Below are positions 28,448-38,582 of a DNA stretch of 64,000 bases, one piece after another. The translations under genes were made by a program, and so were the position numbers. Below the pieces are notes generated by a model, which was given only the letters and a program-made list of their open reading frames with translations, had not been told where the DNA came from and searched no databases. Source of the DNA: Skermanella rosea (GTDB lineage: Bacteria > Pseudomonadota > Alphaproteobacteria > Azospirillales > Azospirillaceae); the NCBI RefSeq assembly GCF_016806835.2, contig NZ_CP086111.1, positions 1,933,001 to 1,997,000 of the forward strand, read 5' to 3'. Position 1 is the first letter of the stretch. Each line of letters starts with the position of its first letter.

Positions 28448-29947
28448 TCAGCCGGCGGTCATGGCGTCGTCGTGCCAGGTCCGGCCGTCGCGTTCGATCA
28501 GGGCAACGGACTGGGAGGGACCCCAGGTGCCCGCGATATAGGGCTTGACGGTATCCCCGCGCGCGGCCCAGGCATCCAGGATGCTTTCGGTCCAGCGCCA
28601 GGCCGCCTCCACCTCGTCGCGGCGCATGAACAGCGTCGGGTTGCCCCGGACCACGTCCATCAGCAGCCGCTCGTAGGCGTCGGGGAACCGGCTCTTGAAC
28701 GTCTCGGCGAAGCTGAGGTTCAGCGACGCCTCGCGCAGGCGCATGCCGCCGGGGCCGGGGTCCTTGGCCATCAGGTTCAGCCGGATGCTCTCGTCCGGCT
28801 GCAGGCGGACGACCAGCAGGTTCGGCGTGATCTCGCCGGCACCCCGCGGGAAGATCGAGTGCGGTACCTGGCGGAACTGGATGACGATCTCCGACACCTT
28901 GGCCGGCATGCGCTTGCCGGTGCGCAGGTAGAACGGCACGCCGGACCAGCGCCAGTTCTCGATCTCGACCTTCAGGGCCACGAAGGTCTCGGTATTGCTG
29001 GGCTTGCCGCCGGACGAGGCACCGGCCTCCTCGGCGTAGGAACCAACGGCCGCACCATTGACCGCGCCGGCGCGGTACTGTCCGCGCACCGTGCAGGCCG
29101 CGATGTTCTCGACCCCGATGGGCTTGAGCGACCGGAGAACCTTGATCTTCTCGTCGCGGACCGCCTCCTGGTCCAGCGAGACCGGCGGCTCCATGCCGAC
29201 CAGGCAGAGAAGCTGCATCAAGTGGTTCTGCACCATGTCGCGGAGCGCGCCGGAATTGTCGTAATAGCCGCCGCGCCCCTCGACGCCGACGGTCTCGGCC
29301 ACGGTGATCTGGACATGGTCCACATGGCCCGCGTCCCAGACCGGCTCGAACAGGGAATTGGCGAAGCGCAGCGCCAGCAGGTTCTGGACCGTCTCCTTGC
29401 CCAGGTAATGGTCGATCCGGTAGATCTGCTCCTCGGCGAAGACCCCGCCGACCTCGTCGTTGATCCGCTTCGCGGATTCCAGGTCGCGGCCGATCGGCTT
29501 CTCCAGCACGACCCGGGATTTCTCGGTGACGAGGCCGAAGGCCTGCAGCCGTTCGGAGATCGGGCCGAACAGTTCGGGCGAGGTCGCCAGGTAAAAGACC
29601 CGGACGACGCCGTCGCGCCCCTCCAGATGTGCCCGGAGCCCGTCCCAGCCCTGGGTGGAGGTGGCGTCGGCGGCGACATAGTCCAGCCTCGCGCCGAACC
29701 GCTCCCACGTCGCCTCGTCGAACTCGTCCGAATGCAGGTGGCGCCGCAGGGCTTCCTCGGCCTTGGCCTTGTACCCGGCCACGTCCAACTGGCTGCGGGA
29801 GACCGCCATGATGCGGCTTTCCGCGGTGATCTGGCCGGCCTTGTCGCGCAGGTAGAGGGCAGGCAGGAGCTTTCGGAGCGCCAGGTCGCCGGTCCCGCCG
29901 AACACGAGGTAATCGAAGGTTTCGACCGGAGCCGTGTGTGCAGTCAT
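28448..29947 (-). CDS. zwf: Glucose-6-phosphate 1-dehydrogenase
   Basis: Oxidises glucose-6-phosphate to 6-phosphogluconolactone with NADP. The 499-aa protein has the nucleotide motif [17 protein letters not shown], the active-site segment [14 protein letters not shown] and the substrate region [11 protein letters not shown]. It overlaps the preceding kinase stop by 4 nt and precedes edd by 17 nt. No 6-phosphogluconolactonase (pgl) gene sits between zwf and edd as it does in many proteobacteria. Confidence 0.97.
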   Translation of the reverse strand: MTAHTAPVETFDYLVFGGTGDLALRKLLPALYLRDKAGQITAESRIMAVSRSQLDVAGYKAKAEEALRRHLHSDEFDEATWERFGARLDYVAADATSTQGWDGLRAHLEGRDGVVRVFYLATSPELFGPISERLQAFGLVTEKSRVVLEKPIGRDLESAKRINDEVGGVFAEEQIYRIDHYLGKETVQNLLALRFANSLFEPVWDAGHVDHVQITVAETVGVEGRGGYYDNSGALRDMVQNHLMQLLCLVGMEPPVSLDQEAVRDEKIKVLRSLKPIGVENIAACTVRGQYRAGAVNGAAVGSYAEEAGASSGGKPSNTETFVALKVEIENWRWSGVPFYLRTGKRMPAKVSEIVIQFRQVPHSIFPRGAGEITPNLLVVRLQPDESIRLNLMAKDPGPGGMRLREASLNLSFAETFKSRFPDAYERLLMDVVRGNPTLFMRRDEVEAAWRWTESILDAWAARGDTVKPYIAGTWGPSQSVALIERDGRTWHDDAMTAG

Positions 29948-30948
29948 CCTTCAGCCTCCTTGCTTGTCGTTCCATTATCGGACGGGCCATTCCCGGATGG
30001 GCCTTTGCCGACCAGCGCCGTCACGTCCGCCCGGTGCGGCAGCCCGGGGATGCCGCCCCGCTGCGTCGTCGCCAGGGCGCCCGCGGCATTCGCGAAAAGG
30101 CACATGGCATGGAGCAGGTCCGATGTCAGGGGTGCGTTCGGATGTTCGAGCAATCCGGTCAGAAGGCCGGCCATGAAAGCATCGCCCGCTCCGGTGGTGT
30201 CCACGGGATCGACCTTGAAGCTGGAAGCCTTGCCCGCGACCTCCCGCGTCACGAAGGTACAGCCATGGCGGCCGTGCGTCACCACCATCAAGGCCGTTCC
30301 GGCATGCATCAGGCCGCGGGCACCCTCGACCGGGTCCGTCGCCCCGGTCAGGAAGTCCAGCTCGTCGTCGCTGAGCTTGACGATGGTGGCCCGCTCGATG
30401 CCCTCGCGGATGGCTTCCCGGGCGCTGTCCGCGGTCGGCCACAGGTCGAGCCGCAGGTTGGCGTCGAACGACACGTGCAGTCCCTGGCCGCGGGCCGCGT
30501 CCACCGCCTGGAGGGTGGCAACGCAGGAAGCCTCCGGGATCAGCCCGATCGAGCCGAAATGGACCAGCTTCGCCTTGGCGATGGCCTCGAAATCGACGTC
30601 CTCGGGGCAGAAGCCGGCGCTGGGGTCGCCGTAGAACAGGAACTCGCGCTCGGCGTCCTCCGCCAGGGACACGAAGGCCAGCGGGGTGCGGGTCCGGCGC
30701 GAGCGGCGCATCAGGCTGACGTCGACGCCGGAATCCTCCAGCGTCTTGATCAGGAAGCGGCCGAAACCGTCCTCGCTGGCCCGGCCCATCAGCGCGCTGC
30801 TGGTGCCCAGCCGGGAGAGGCCCACCGCGACGTTGGCGGGGGCGCCGCCGGGAGCCTTCTGGAACGCGGTGGCCGTCAGCAGATCGGTGCCCGTGGTGAC
30901 GGGGACGAAATCGATCAACAGCTCGCCCATGCAGATCGCGTCTGCCAT
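29944..30948 (-). CDS. PfkB family sugar kinase, probable fructokinase
   Basis: A 334-aa ribokinase-fold enzyme. The N-terminal GELLIDFVP and [17 protein letters not shown], and the C-terminal PfkB signature [14 protein letters not shown] with the catalytic Asp, are intact. The sequence is closest in pattern to bacterial fructokinases (ScrK/FrcK-like). With the ABC importer and zwf-edd-eda downstream it would supply fructose-6-phosphate to the pathway via Pgi (inference). ATG 30948 reads MADAICMGE. It lies 121 nt after the binding-protein gene, beyond an internal terminator, and overlaps zwf by 4 nt. Confidence 0.9.
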   Translation of the reverse strand: MADAICMGELLIDFVPVTTGTDLLTATAFQKAPGGAPANVAVGLSRLGTSSALMGRASEDGFGRFLIKTLEDSGVDVSLMRRSRRTRTPLAFVSLAEDAEREFLFYGDPSAGFCPEDVDFEAIAKAKLVHFGSIGLIPEASCVATLQAVDAARGQGLHVSFDANLRLDLWPTADSAREAIREGIERATIVKLSDDELDFLTGATDPVEGARGLMHAGTALMVVTHGRHGCTFVTREVAGKASSFKVDPVDTTGAGDAFMAGLLTGLLEHPNAPLTSDLLHAMCLFANAAGALATTQRGGIPGLPHRADVTALVGKGPSGNGPSDNGTTSKEAEG

Positions 30949-30995
30949 GTGGACCTCTTCGACTGGACGTTGAGACGGGGAAATCGGTTTCGGGG

Positions 30996-31039
30996 AAAAA
31001 GCCCCGCGCCGCACGAGGAGGATGGCGGACGGCGCGGGG
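30996..31039 (-). terminator. Intra-operon terminator after the sugar-binding-protein gene
   Basis: On the minus strand CCCCGCGCCG and CGGCGCGGGG (31030-31039 and 31002-31011) form a perfect 10-bp stem with an 18-nt loop, followed by C and TTTTT. It lies 31 nt after the binding-protein stop and before the kinase gene. It probably limits read-through from the transport genes into kinase-zwf-edd-eda. Confidence 0.75.
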
Positions 31040-31069
31040 AGAGTTTCGCGGCGGGTCTTCGCTACCCGC

Positions 31070-32017
31070 TTACTTCGACGTCCAGCCCTTGTACTGGCCG
31101 ACATTCTCGCGGGTGATCAGCTCCGCCGGGATCAGCGTGGTGGCCTGGGCCGGCTGCTTGCCCTGAAGGATCTCGTTGCCGACCTCGACCGCCTTCTGGG
31201 CCATCGCGTAGGGGTCCTGGGCGGACGAGGCCTGGATCAGGCTGCCTTCCTGCTTCAGGGCGCCCTCGATGTCCGGGGCGCCGTCGACCGAGGTGATGAT
31301 CAGGTCGGTCACGTTCAGCTGCTTGGCCGCCAGGTCGGCGCCGATCGCCTGCGGGTCGTTGATCGCGAAGACCGCGTCTATGTTGGGGAAGGCGGTCAGC
31401 AGGCCGATCATGACTTCCAGCCCGCCCTCGCGGGAGCCCTTGCCGTTCTGGTTGTCCGACAGGATCTTGATGTCGGGCGTCTTGGCCAGGGCCTCCTTGC
31501 AGCCGTTGACCCGGTCGATCACTGCGGAGACCGGCGGGCCGTTCATGATCACCATGTTGCCCTTGCCGTTCAGCTTCTGCGCGATGTACTCGCAGGCCTT
31601 CACGCCGGCCTCGATGTTGTCGGTGGTGACCGTGGCGGCGGCACCCTTGGCGCTGACGTCCACCGCGACGGCGACGATGCCGGCCGCCTTCAGGCGGACC
31701 ATGGCCGGCTCGATCGCGACGGGGTCGGCGGCGTTGACCAGGACCATGTCGACGCCGGACGCGATGAAGTTGTCGATCTGCGTGGACTGCTTGTTCAGGT
31801 CGTAGTCGGAAGAGACGACCGTCACGTTGGTGTCCGGGCCGCCGATCTCCTTGGCCTTCGCCTCGGCGCCCTTGGCGATCTGCACGAAGAAGGGATTGCC
31901 CAGGCTGCCGACGGTGATGCCCACCGACTTCAGTTCCGCGGCCGAGGCCGGCGCCGCCGCGGCGGCGGTAAGGGCGAGCAGGGCGGTGGCGGCGAGCAGG
32001 GCTGACTTCTTGATCAT
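31070..32017 (-). CDS. Sugar ABC transporter substrate-binding protein (RbsB-like)
   Basis: A 315-aa periplasmic protein of the ribose/fructose binding class. A signal peptide (LLAATALLALTAAAAAPASA-A) leads to the mature start ELKSVGITVGSLGNPFFVQIA, followed by the two-lobe pattern of the family (DNFIASGVDMVLVNAADP; VFAINDPQAIGADLA). With the adjacent permease, ATPase, kinase and ED genes, fructose is the likely ligand, as in the frc system of Sinorhizobium; ribose or another hexose is not excluded. Confidence 0.92.
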   Translation of the reverse strand: MIKKSALLAATALLALTAAAAAPASAAELKSVGITVGSLGNPFFVQIAKGAEAKAKEIGGPDTNVTVVSSDYDLNKQSTQIDNFIASGVDMVLVNAADPVAIEPAMVRLKAAGIVAVAVDVSAKGAAATVTTDNIEAGVKACEYIAQKLNGKGNMVIMNGPPVSAVIDRVNGCKEALAKTPDIKILSDNQNGKGSREGGLEVMIGLLTAFPNIDAVFAINDPQAIGADLAAKQLNVTDLIITSVDGAPDIEGALKQEGSLIQASSAQDPYAMAQKAVEVGNEILQGKQPAQATTLIPAELITRENVGQYKGWTSK

Positions 32018-32081
32018 GGTGTTTCCTCCGGTTCGGGATCGGTGTGGTTGCAGTTGGGCGTGACTTGGGTTCAGGCGGGTG

Positions 32082-33098
32082 TCAGGTGCGGGCGCTCCCC
32101 TTGTTGCGGTACCGGTCCAGCGCGACCGCGCCGACGATGACCAGTCCCTTGATGATGAGCTGCCAGACCTCGCTGACATTCATCAGGATCAGGCCGTTGG
32201 ACAGCACCGCGATGATCAGCGCCCCCACCAGGGTGCCGAAGATCGAGCCGATGCCGCCGACGAAGCTCGTGCCGCCCAGGATGACAGCGGCGATGGCGTC
32301 CAGTTCGTAGCCCATGCCGAGCTGCGCGCCGTTGGCCGACAGGGTGCGGGCAGCGGACATGACGCCGGCGAGGCCCGCCAGCATTCCCGACATGGCGTAG
32401 ACGAAGAGCAGCACCGCCCAGACCTTGATGCCCGACAGCCGGGCCGCGTCCGGGTTGCCGCCGACGCCGTAGATCCAGACGCCCAGCACGGTGCGGCGCA
32501 GGATGAACCAGCTGATCGCGACCACCGCCAGGGCGATGACGACCATCCAGGGCACGCCGAACAGCTGGCTGTTGCCGATCCAGGCGAAGGGCAGGTTGGC
32601 GTTGAACACGGTGGTGTCGTTGGCCGCCAGCCGGGACAGGCCGCGGACCGCGGTCATGGCGCCCAGCGTCACGATGAAGGCGGGCAGGCGGAAGAAGGCG
32701 ATCAGGCAGCCGTTGACCGCGCCCAGCGACAGGCCGACCAGAAGCGCCAGCGGGATCGCCAGGTCGGGCATGCCGGTCAGCGTCATGGACACGGCGGTGA
32801 CGGCGGAAACCGCCAGCACCGCGCCGACCGCCAGGTCGATGCCGCCGGTCAGGATGACGAAGGTCAGGCCGGTCGCCAGCACGATGTTGATCGACGCCTG
32901 CTGCATGACGATCGAGATGTTGCGGGCGTTCAGGAACTTGCCCGTGGCGAACTCGAACCCGATGCAGATCAGGATCAGCACCGGCAGCATGCCGACGACC
33001 TGGATGATGGTGTGCAGGTTCTGCTTGCGGGCTGCCGCCGCGGCCGACTTCTGCTCGGCGATCTGGGTGTCGGCGCCCATCGTCTTCATCGAACACAT
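32082..33098 (-). CDS. Sugar ABC transporter permease (RbsC-like)
   Basis: A 338-aa inner-membrane protein with about nine to ten TM segments and the family motifs GLTFVILTGGIDLAVGAVLAVSA and LGGTSFVGGIGSIFGTLVGALII. It starts with ATG 33098, although in-frame Met codons 4 and 7 are also plausible starts. It lies 63 nt after the ATPase gene and 64 nt before the binding-protein gene, so the order is ATPase-permease-binding protein. Confidence 0.93.
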   Translation of the reverse strand: MCSMKTMGADTQIAEQKSAAAAARKQNLHTIIQVVGMLPVLILICIGFEFATGKFLNARNISIVMQQASINIVLATGLTFVILTGGIDLAVGAVLAVSAVTAVSMTLTGMPDLAIPLALLVGLSLGAVNGCLIAFFRLPAFIVTLGAMTAVRGLSRLAANDTTVFNANLPFAWIGNSQLFGVPWMVVIALAVVAISWFILRRTVLGVWIYGVGGNPDAARLSGIKVWAVLLFVYAMSGMLAGLAGVMSAARTLSANGAQLGMGYELDAIAAVILGGTSFVGGIGSIFGTLVGALIIAVLSNGLILMNVSEVWQLIIKGLVIVGAVALDRYRNKGSART

Positions 33099-33161
33099 GG
33101 GAAGACTTCCTCCTGGATTTTTCCTTGGCTGGCTATGCGGGCCGGCGTTCTGCCGGAGCGC

Positions 33162-34736
33162 TCAGAGCCGGACGCCGGTGGCCAGCGCCATGATGGCTTC
33201 CTGGGTGACGGGAGGGCCGTCGGCGCCGCCGACCTGCCCCTCGATATGTCCTTCGCGCATCACCAGGATCCGGTCGCAGATGCCCATGATCTCCGGCAGT
33301 TCGCTGGAGATCACCAGGACCGCGACGCCGCTCTGGGCGAGCTGGTCGATGATGCGGTAGATCTCGGCCTTGGCGCCGATGTCGACGCCCCGCGTGGGCT
33401 CGTCGAGGATCATCACGCGCGGCTTGGATTCCAGCCAGCGCGACAGCAGGACCTTCTGCTGGTTGCCGCCGGACAGGGTGCCGACGCCGACCGCCGCGCT
33501 GGCGACCCGGATCTTGAGCTCGTTGATCGAGCTTTTCGCCCGGTCCACCGCCTTGCGGCGGTTGAGCACGCCGCCCCCGAAGGCGTCGCGGCCGATCACG
33601 CTGAAATTGATGTTGTCCTTGACCGACATGTCCAGGAACAGGCCCTGGTGCTTGCGGTCCTCGGTCAGGTAGGTCAGGCCGGCGTCGATGGCGTCCTTCG
33701 GAGTCCGGATGTTCACCTCCTTGCCGTCGATCCTGACGGTGCCGGCGGTCCTGGGATCGGCGCCGTAGATCAGCCGGGCCAGCTCGGTCCGGCCGGATCC
33801 CACCAGCCCCGCCAGGCCCAGCACCTCGCCGGCGTAGAGCGTGAAGCTGGCGGGATGGACCCGCCTGCCGCCGTCGGTGATCCCTTCCACCGCCAGCATC
33901 GGCTGGCCCCGGGCGCGGCCGGCCTTGGCGACGTGGTCGTGCTTGTAGAAGCTGCTCAGGTCGCGGCCGACCATCATCTTGACCAGCTTGTCGGCGGAGA
34001 TGTCGTCCTTCTCCAGCGTGCCGACATAGCTCCCGTCGCGCAGCACCGAGACCCGGTCGGACAGCTCGTAGACCTCGGCCATGCGGTGGCTGATATAGAT
34101 GATCGCCAACCCGTCGTCGCGCAGCTGGCGCATCAGGGCGAACAGCCGGTCGGTCTCGCGCGACGACAGGGTGGTCGTCGGCTCGTCCATCACCAGGATC
34201 TTGGACTTGGAATGGAGCGCCCGGGCGATCTCGACCAGCTGGCGCTCGGCGATCGACAGGGTCGCCACGACCGTCTCGGGGCCGAAGGTGGCGCCCAGCC
34301 GCTTCAGCACGTCGCGGCAGCTCTCCTTCATGCCGCGCCGGTCGATCAGGCCGCGCCTGGACGGCTCGCGGCCGAAGAAGATGTTCTCCGCGACGCTGAG
34401 GTTCGGCAGCAGGCTGAGTTCCTGGTAGATGATCGCGATGCCGTGCTCGCGCGCCACATGCGGGTTGCTGATGTCGATCGCCTGGCCGTCGATCAGGATC
34501 TGCCCGCCCGGATCGGCCTGGTAGGCGCCGGACAGCACCTTCATCAGGGTGCTCTTGCCCGCGCCGTTCTCGCCCATCAGGGACAGGATCTCGCCGCCCC
34601 AGGCCTTGAGCGACACGTTGCTGAGCGCCTTGGTGCCGGGAAAGGTCTTGGAGATGCCGCGCATCTCCAAGGTCGGCGGACGCATCTGCTGTGTCTGCGC
34701 GCCCTGTGCATGCGGGCCAAGCGCGGTCGCACCCAT
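33162..34736 (-). CDS. Sugar ABC transporter ATP-binding protein (RbsA-like)
   Basis: A 524-aa protein with two ABC domains. The first has Walker [10 protein letters not shown], signature LSIAERQ and Walker [13 protein letters not shown]. The second has GLVGSGRTE, the [15 protein letters not shown] signature and [16 protein letters not shown] double-domain ATPase of this length is RbsA-type, unlike the single-domain FrcA of Sinorhizobium. ATG 34736 follows a GGAGGGAAC site. It is 62 nt downstream of the ROK regulator gene on the same strand. Confidence 0.95.
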   Translation of the reverse strand: MGATALGPHAQGAQTQQMRPPTLEMRGISKTFPGTKALSNVSLKAWGGEILSLMGENGAGKSTLMKVLSGAYQADPGGQILIDGQAIDISNPHVAREHGIAIIYQELSLLPNLSVAENIFFGREPSRRGLIDRRGMKESCRDVLKRLGATFGPETVVATLSIAERQLVEIARALHSKSKILVMDEPTTTLSSRETDRLFALMRQLRDDGLAIIYISHRMAEVYELSDRVSVLRDGSYVGTLEKDDISADKLVKMMVGRDLSSFYKHDHVAKAGRARGQPMLAVEGITDGGRRVHPASFTLYAGEVLGLAGLVGSGRTELARLIYGADPRTAGTVRIDGKEVNIRTPKDAIDAGLTYLTEDRKHQGLFLDMSVKDNINFSVIGRDAFGGGVLNRRKAVDRAKSSINELKIRVASAAVGVGTLSGGNQQKVLLSRWLESKPRVMILDEPTRGVDIGAKAEIYRIIDQLAQSGVAVLVISSELPEIMGICDRILVMREGHIEGQVGGADGPPVTQEAIMALATGVRL

Positions 34737-34798
34737 GGTTCCCTCCGGTGAAGTCGACTGTCGCCGTTGCTCCGGTCCCCGACGGGGACGGGACCGGC

Positions 34799-36055
34799 CT
34801 ATTGGTTGACGAGGATTTCCCTGCTCGGGCTGAAGTTCAGGTGCAGCGGCAGGATCGCGGCACCCAGGGCGGAAGCCTCCCGCCCGATCATCCCCAGCAG
34901 CAGCCGGGGCGGCTTGCGGGCTTCCGGCGTCGCCGCGTCGAGCAGCGGGACCAGCCGTTCCAGCAGGTCCTCCTTGATCGACTTCGGCAGGTCGCCGTCC
35001 AGGACGATCGCTTCCACGTCCAGCAGCCGGGCCGCCGAGAGCAGCGGGACCACCAGGGCGTCGGCGCAGTCCTCCAGCCATTCCCCGACCAGCCGGGGGT
35101 GGCGGGTGAACGCCTCCTCGACCTCGCTCCGGCTGGAGATCGGGACGCCGTTGCCGCGCAGGTGGCGGATCAGCGAATTGATCGAAGCGCGGGTCAGAAG
35201 GATGTCGTGGCTGCGCGCCGGGTCCGGCGCGGTCGCCAGGCGGGAGCGCCCGACCGGCATCAGGCCGATGTCGCCGCCGTACCCGGTGGCCCCGCGGTAA
35301 TACTCGCCGTTCAGCACGATGCCGCCGCCGACCGCGGCGCCGATGAAGACATGGACGAAGCTGTCCAGCTCTCGCCCCCGGCCGCGGAACATCTCGGCGA
35401 CCGCCGCCGCCGTGCCGTCGTTTTCCCGGAAGACCGGCAGGCCGGTCTCGGTGCCGATCCGGGACGAGATGTCGACCTCGTTCCAGACCCGGTACGCCTC
35501 GGAGGCGATGTCCAGCTCCCGCCGCCAGCTTCCCATGTCGTACGGGGTCGCGATGCCGATGCCGGCCATCCGGGCGGACGCGCCCTGGGGAACGCCCTTG
35601 CGCAGCGCCGCGATGTCGTGCAGCGCCAGGCCGACCGCCTCGTCCGGCATCGGGAAATCCAGTTCGTGGTGCCGCCGGTCCAGCACGTGGCCGCGGAAAT
35701 CGACCAGCAGCGTATCGATCGACCGGCGGCCGAACTTGACGCCGATGGCATAGGCGCCGTCGGGATCGAGGGAGAGCAGGGTGGCCGGCTGGCCCCGGCC
35801 GCCTGAACGCTTGCCCTCGCTGCGGATCAGCTTGCGCTCTTCCAGTTCCTTGACGATCACGCCGGCGGTGTTGTTGGTCAGGCTGACATAGCGGGACAGG
35901 TCGGCCTTGGAGGCCTGGCCCAGGCGGCGCAGCGCGTTCAGGATCACGCGCTCGTTGAACAGTCGGATATTGACGGAGTTGCTGCCCTGGCCCGTGGCCG
36001 GGTTGCCGTTCGACGTGCCCCCCGGAAGGGCCGAATTCGACGCGCTGGTCACCAC
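34799..36055 (-). CDS. ROK family transcriptional regulator
   Basis: A 418-aa repressor-type protein. An N-terminal winged helix ([45 protein letters not shown]) is followed by a ROK sugar-binding domain with GVGIATPYD-like and [26 protein letters not shown] motifs. GTG 36055 has GGGGAGG six bases upstream; ATG 36130 in the same frame would add 25 residues with no clear ribosome site. As the first gene of the minus-strand operon it probably senses the imported sugar or its phosphate and represses the whole cluster. Confidence 0.92.
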   Translation of the reverse strand: MVTSASNSALPGGTSNGNPATGQGSNSVNIRLFNERVILNALRRLGQASKADLSRYVSLTNNTAGVIVKELEERKLIRSEGKRSGGRGQPATLLSLDPDGAYAIGVKFGRRSIDTLLVDFRGHVLDRRHHELDFPMPDEAVGLALHDIAALRKGVPQGASARMAGIGIATPYDMGSWRRELDIASEAYRVWNEVDISSRIGTETGLPVFRENDGTAAAVAEMFRGRGRELDSFVHVFIGAAVGGGIVLNGEYYRGATGYGGDIGLMPVGRSRLATAPDPARSHDILLTRASINSLIRHLRGNGVPISSRSEVEEAFTRHPRLVGEWLEDCADALVVPLLSAARLLDVEAIVLDGDLPKSIKEDLLERLVPLLDAATPEARKPPRLLLGMIGREASALGAAILPLHLNFSPSREILVNQ

Positions 36056-36087
36056 AACCGTCCTCCCCGAATGGCGCGCTTCAGCGC

Positions 36088-36103
36088 TTAACCTTGAGTT
36101 AAC
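36088..36103. promoter_or_regulatory. TTAA-N7-TTAAC motif upstream of the ROK gene
   Basis: TTAACCTTGAGTTAAC reads as an inverted repeat (TTAAC-CTTGA-GTTAA) and also fits the CtrA consensus TTAA-N7-TTAAC exactly. It lies about 35 nt upstream of the GTG start, in a short AT-rich promoter region. It could be the ROK operator or a CtrA site; the sequence does not decide. Confidence 0.45.
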
Positions 36104-36135
36104 TTTTGCACGCTCCCTCGGGCCTGTCAATAAAT

Positions 36136-36150
36136 AATTCAGTCTGAATT
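36136..36150. promoter_or_regulatory. Perfect palindrome in the ROK/DUF3141 divergent region
   Basis: AATTCAG-T-CTGAATT is a perfect 15-nt palindrome 81 nt upstream of the ROK start, next to the TTAAC repeat. It is a candidate second operator of the sugar operon. Between here and 36318 a short GC hairpin (CCGCCC-GT-GGGCGG near 36174) and GTCGCTT/AAGCGAC arms near 36205 are present; no gene is seen. Confidence 0.45.
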
Positions 36151-36318
36151 AATGATGGGGCATCGGTACGATCCGCCCGTGGGCGGTTTCGCCACAGGGC
36201 GCGTCGCTTGACTCCCGCGAAGCGACAAGGCTAACAAACCATTAACGTTCCATCCTCCCTCAAAGTAGTCTCGGCCGGACGGCCTCTGGCCGGGCCGGCC
36301 GCCGCCAGGAGCGAGCCG

Positions 36319-38490
36319 ATGACGATCTTCACCGAGCTTTACAGGAACTGGGCCGAATACGTGACCGACAGCACGCAGCGCTCGGTCCTTTTCTGGGATG
36401 TCCTGCGCAAGCGCGGCAATATCGCGGTCGAGCATTTCGAGCAGGGCAAGCCGCCGCTGCTGGCGTTCGAGCACGAAACGGTGCTGGACGGCAGGACCCT
36501 GGACCGGCCGGTCAATTACGCGCTGCTCCGCATCCTTCCCAGGCCGGGGCAGCGGATCGATCCGGCGAAGCGCCCGTTCATCGTCGTCGATCCCCGGGCG
36601 GGCCACGGGCCGGGCATCGGCGGCTTCAAGGAGGACAGCGAGGTCGGCTTCGCGCTCCGCTTCGGCCATCCCTGCTACTTCGTCACCTTCTTCCCGGAAC
36701 CGGAGCCGGGCCAGACGCTGGAGGACGTGGCGCGGGCCGAGGCCCTGTTCGTCGAGACGGTCCGAGACCGGCATCCCGACAGCGACAAGCCGTGCGTCTA
36801 CGGCAACTGCCAGGCCGGCTGGGCCGTCGCGATCCTGAGCGCCGCCCGGCCGGAGATCATGGGACCGATCATCCTGGCGGGGGCGCCGCTCTCCTACTGG
36901 GCGGGCATCGAGGGATCGAACCCGATGCGCTATACCGGCGGGCTGACCGGCGGTTCCTGGGCGGCGCTGCTCGCCAGCGACCTGGGCAACGGCCGCTTCG
37001 ACGGCGCCAACCTGGTCCGGAACTTCGAGAGCCTGAACCCGGCGAACACCTACTGGACCAAGTACTACAACCTGTATTCCAGGATCGATACCGAGGAGGA
37101 GCGGTTCCTGGAGTTCGAGCGCTGGTGGGGCGGCATCTTCCTGATGAACCAGGAGGAAATCCTCGCCATCGTCAACGGCCTGTTCATCGGCAACAAGCTG
37201 GCACGGGGCGAGATCGTCTCGTCCCAGGGCGGCAAGACGATCGACCTGCGCAACATCCGCTCGCCCATCGTGATCTTCGCCTCGTGGGGCGACAACATCA
37301 CGCCGCCCCAGCAGGCCCTGAACTGGATCGCCGACGTCTATGACAGCACGGAGGAGATCCGCACCAACGAGCAGGTCATCGTCTATACCCTGCACGAGGA
37401 CATCGGCCATCTCGGCATCTTCGTGTCGGCCAGGGTCGCGCAGAAGCACACGTCCGAGTTCATCGGCGGCCTGGACTTCATCGACATCCTGCCGCCCGGC
37501 CTGTACGAGCTGATCATCGACGACAAGCGGCCGGACCTGCCCAACGCCGACCTTATCCCGGACCGCTACGTCATGCGGTTCGAGCCGCGCGAGATCGAAG
37601 ACATCCTCAAGCTGGACGACACGCGGGAGGACGAGTTGCGGTTCGAGACCGTCGCCCGCGTCTCCCAGGTCAACGAGGGCCTGTACGAGACCTTCGCCCG
37701 CCCCTGGATCACCCCCTTCGTCACCGAGGCGTCGGCCCGCTGGCTGCGGCTGATGCATCCGGCGCGGCTCGAACGCCTGATGGCCTCGGACTTCAATCCC
37801 TTCATGCGGCCGCTGGAATCCCTGGCCGGGATGGTCCGGCGGGACCGCCGGCCGGCCACTCCCGGCAATCCCTTCGTCGAGGCGGAGCGGCGGACGTCGG
37901 ACGGCATCGTCCGGGCGCTGGAGGAGTACCGGAAAGCCCGCGACCTCGGCTATGAGCGGATATTCAAGGCGATCTACGGGTCGCCCCTGGTCGAGGCCGC
38001 CGTCGGCCTGCGCGCCGAGGGCGCCCGGCATGTCCGCCGCCGGGGCGACGCCGGGCTGCGCGCCGAGCTGGCCAAGGCCCGGATGGCATTGCTGGCGACC
38101 CGGATCGGGGAGGGCGGCCGGCTGGAGGCGCTGATGCGCTCCCTGCTCTATGTCTTCCGCGAGGACCGCCGCATGGTGGACGAACGCACCTTCCGGATGA
38201 TGGAGCGGATCCGCGACGAGCGGCCGGAGGCCGGGAAGGTGAACGTCGCCCAGGTGAAGGACTGCGTCCGCGTCCAGGCCGCCATCCTCCAGATCGACGA
38301 GGAGCGTGCGATTCGCGCCCTTCCCGGCCTCGTTCCCGACCGCGAGGGCCGCGAGCGCGTCCTGGACGCGGTCCGGCGCATCTCCCAGGCCCAGGGCGCC
38401 CTGTCCGCGAAGGCGCAGGCGCGCCTCGACCGAATCCAGGCGGCGCTTGGGCTGGACGAGCGGAAAACCGGACGGGCGGCCAGCGCTTGA
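36319..38490 (+). CDS. DUF3141 protein, PHA-synthase-like alpha/beta hydrolase
   Basis: A 723-aa cytoplasmic protein. The alpha/beta hydrolase core has a nucleophile elbow GNCQAG with Cys164 in place of Ser, Asp325 in SWGDNITPP and His364 in DIGHLGIF. This Cys-Asp-His arrangement and the ITPP and GHLG surroundings match PHA synthase, and related proteins are often labelled 3-hydroxyalkanoate synthetase. The C-terminal third (from about residue 470) is helical and Arg-rich with no recognised domain. No phaP, phaR or phaZ gene is adjacent. The start follows a GCCAGGAGCG site. Confidence 0.88.
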   Translation: MTIFTELYRNWAEYVTDSTQRSVLFWDVLRKRGNIAVEHFEQGKPPLLAFEHETVLDGRTLDRPVNYALLRILPRPGQRIDPAKRPFIVVDPRAGHGPGIGGFKEDSEVGFALRFGHPCYFVTFFPEPEPGQTLEDVARAEALFVETVRDRHPDSDKPCVYGNCQAGWAVAILSAARPEIMGPIILAGAPLSYWAGIEGSNPMRYTGGLTGGSWAALLASDLGNGRFDGANLVRNFESLNPANTYWTKYYNLYSRIDTEEERFLEFERWWGGIFLMNQEEILAIVNGLFIGNKLARGEIVSSQGGKTIDLRNIRSPIVIFASWGDNITPPQQALNWIADVYDSTEEIRTNEQVIVYTLHEDIGHLGIFVSARVAQKHTSEFIGGLDFIDILPPGLYELIIDDKRPDLPNADLIPDRYVMRFEPREIEDILKLDDTREDELRFETVARVSQVNEGLYETFARPWITPFVTEASARWLRLMHPARLERLMASDFNPFMRPLESLAGMVRRDRRPATPGNPFVEAERRTSDGIVRALEEYRKARDLGYERIFKAIYGSPLVEAAVGLRAEGARHVRRRGDAGLRAELAKARMALLATRIGEGGRLEALMRSLLYVFREDRRMVDERTFRMMERIRDERPEAGKVNVAQVKDCVRVQAAILQIDEERAIRALPGLVPDREGRERVLDAVRRISQAQGALSAKAQARLDRIQAALGLDERKTGRAASA

Positions 38491-38582
38491 CGCCATCCCG
38501 AAAGGATTACCCCTTCTCGCTCTGGGTGGAGAGCCGGCGTTTCGAGTCTACTTCCCTGGTCATCAGCGGAAGGAGAGTTGCG

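Noticed and set aside
28448-29990. Edd frame open as far as 29990, suggesting a fusion protein with zwf region
   Set aside because: The Edd protein begins at ATG 28430 with a normal N-terminus; the extension is out of frame with zwf and reads as non-coding.
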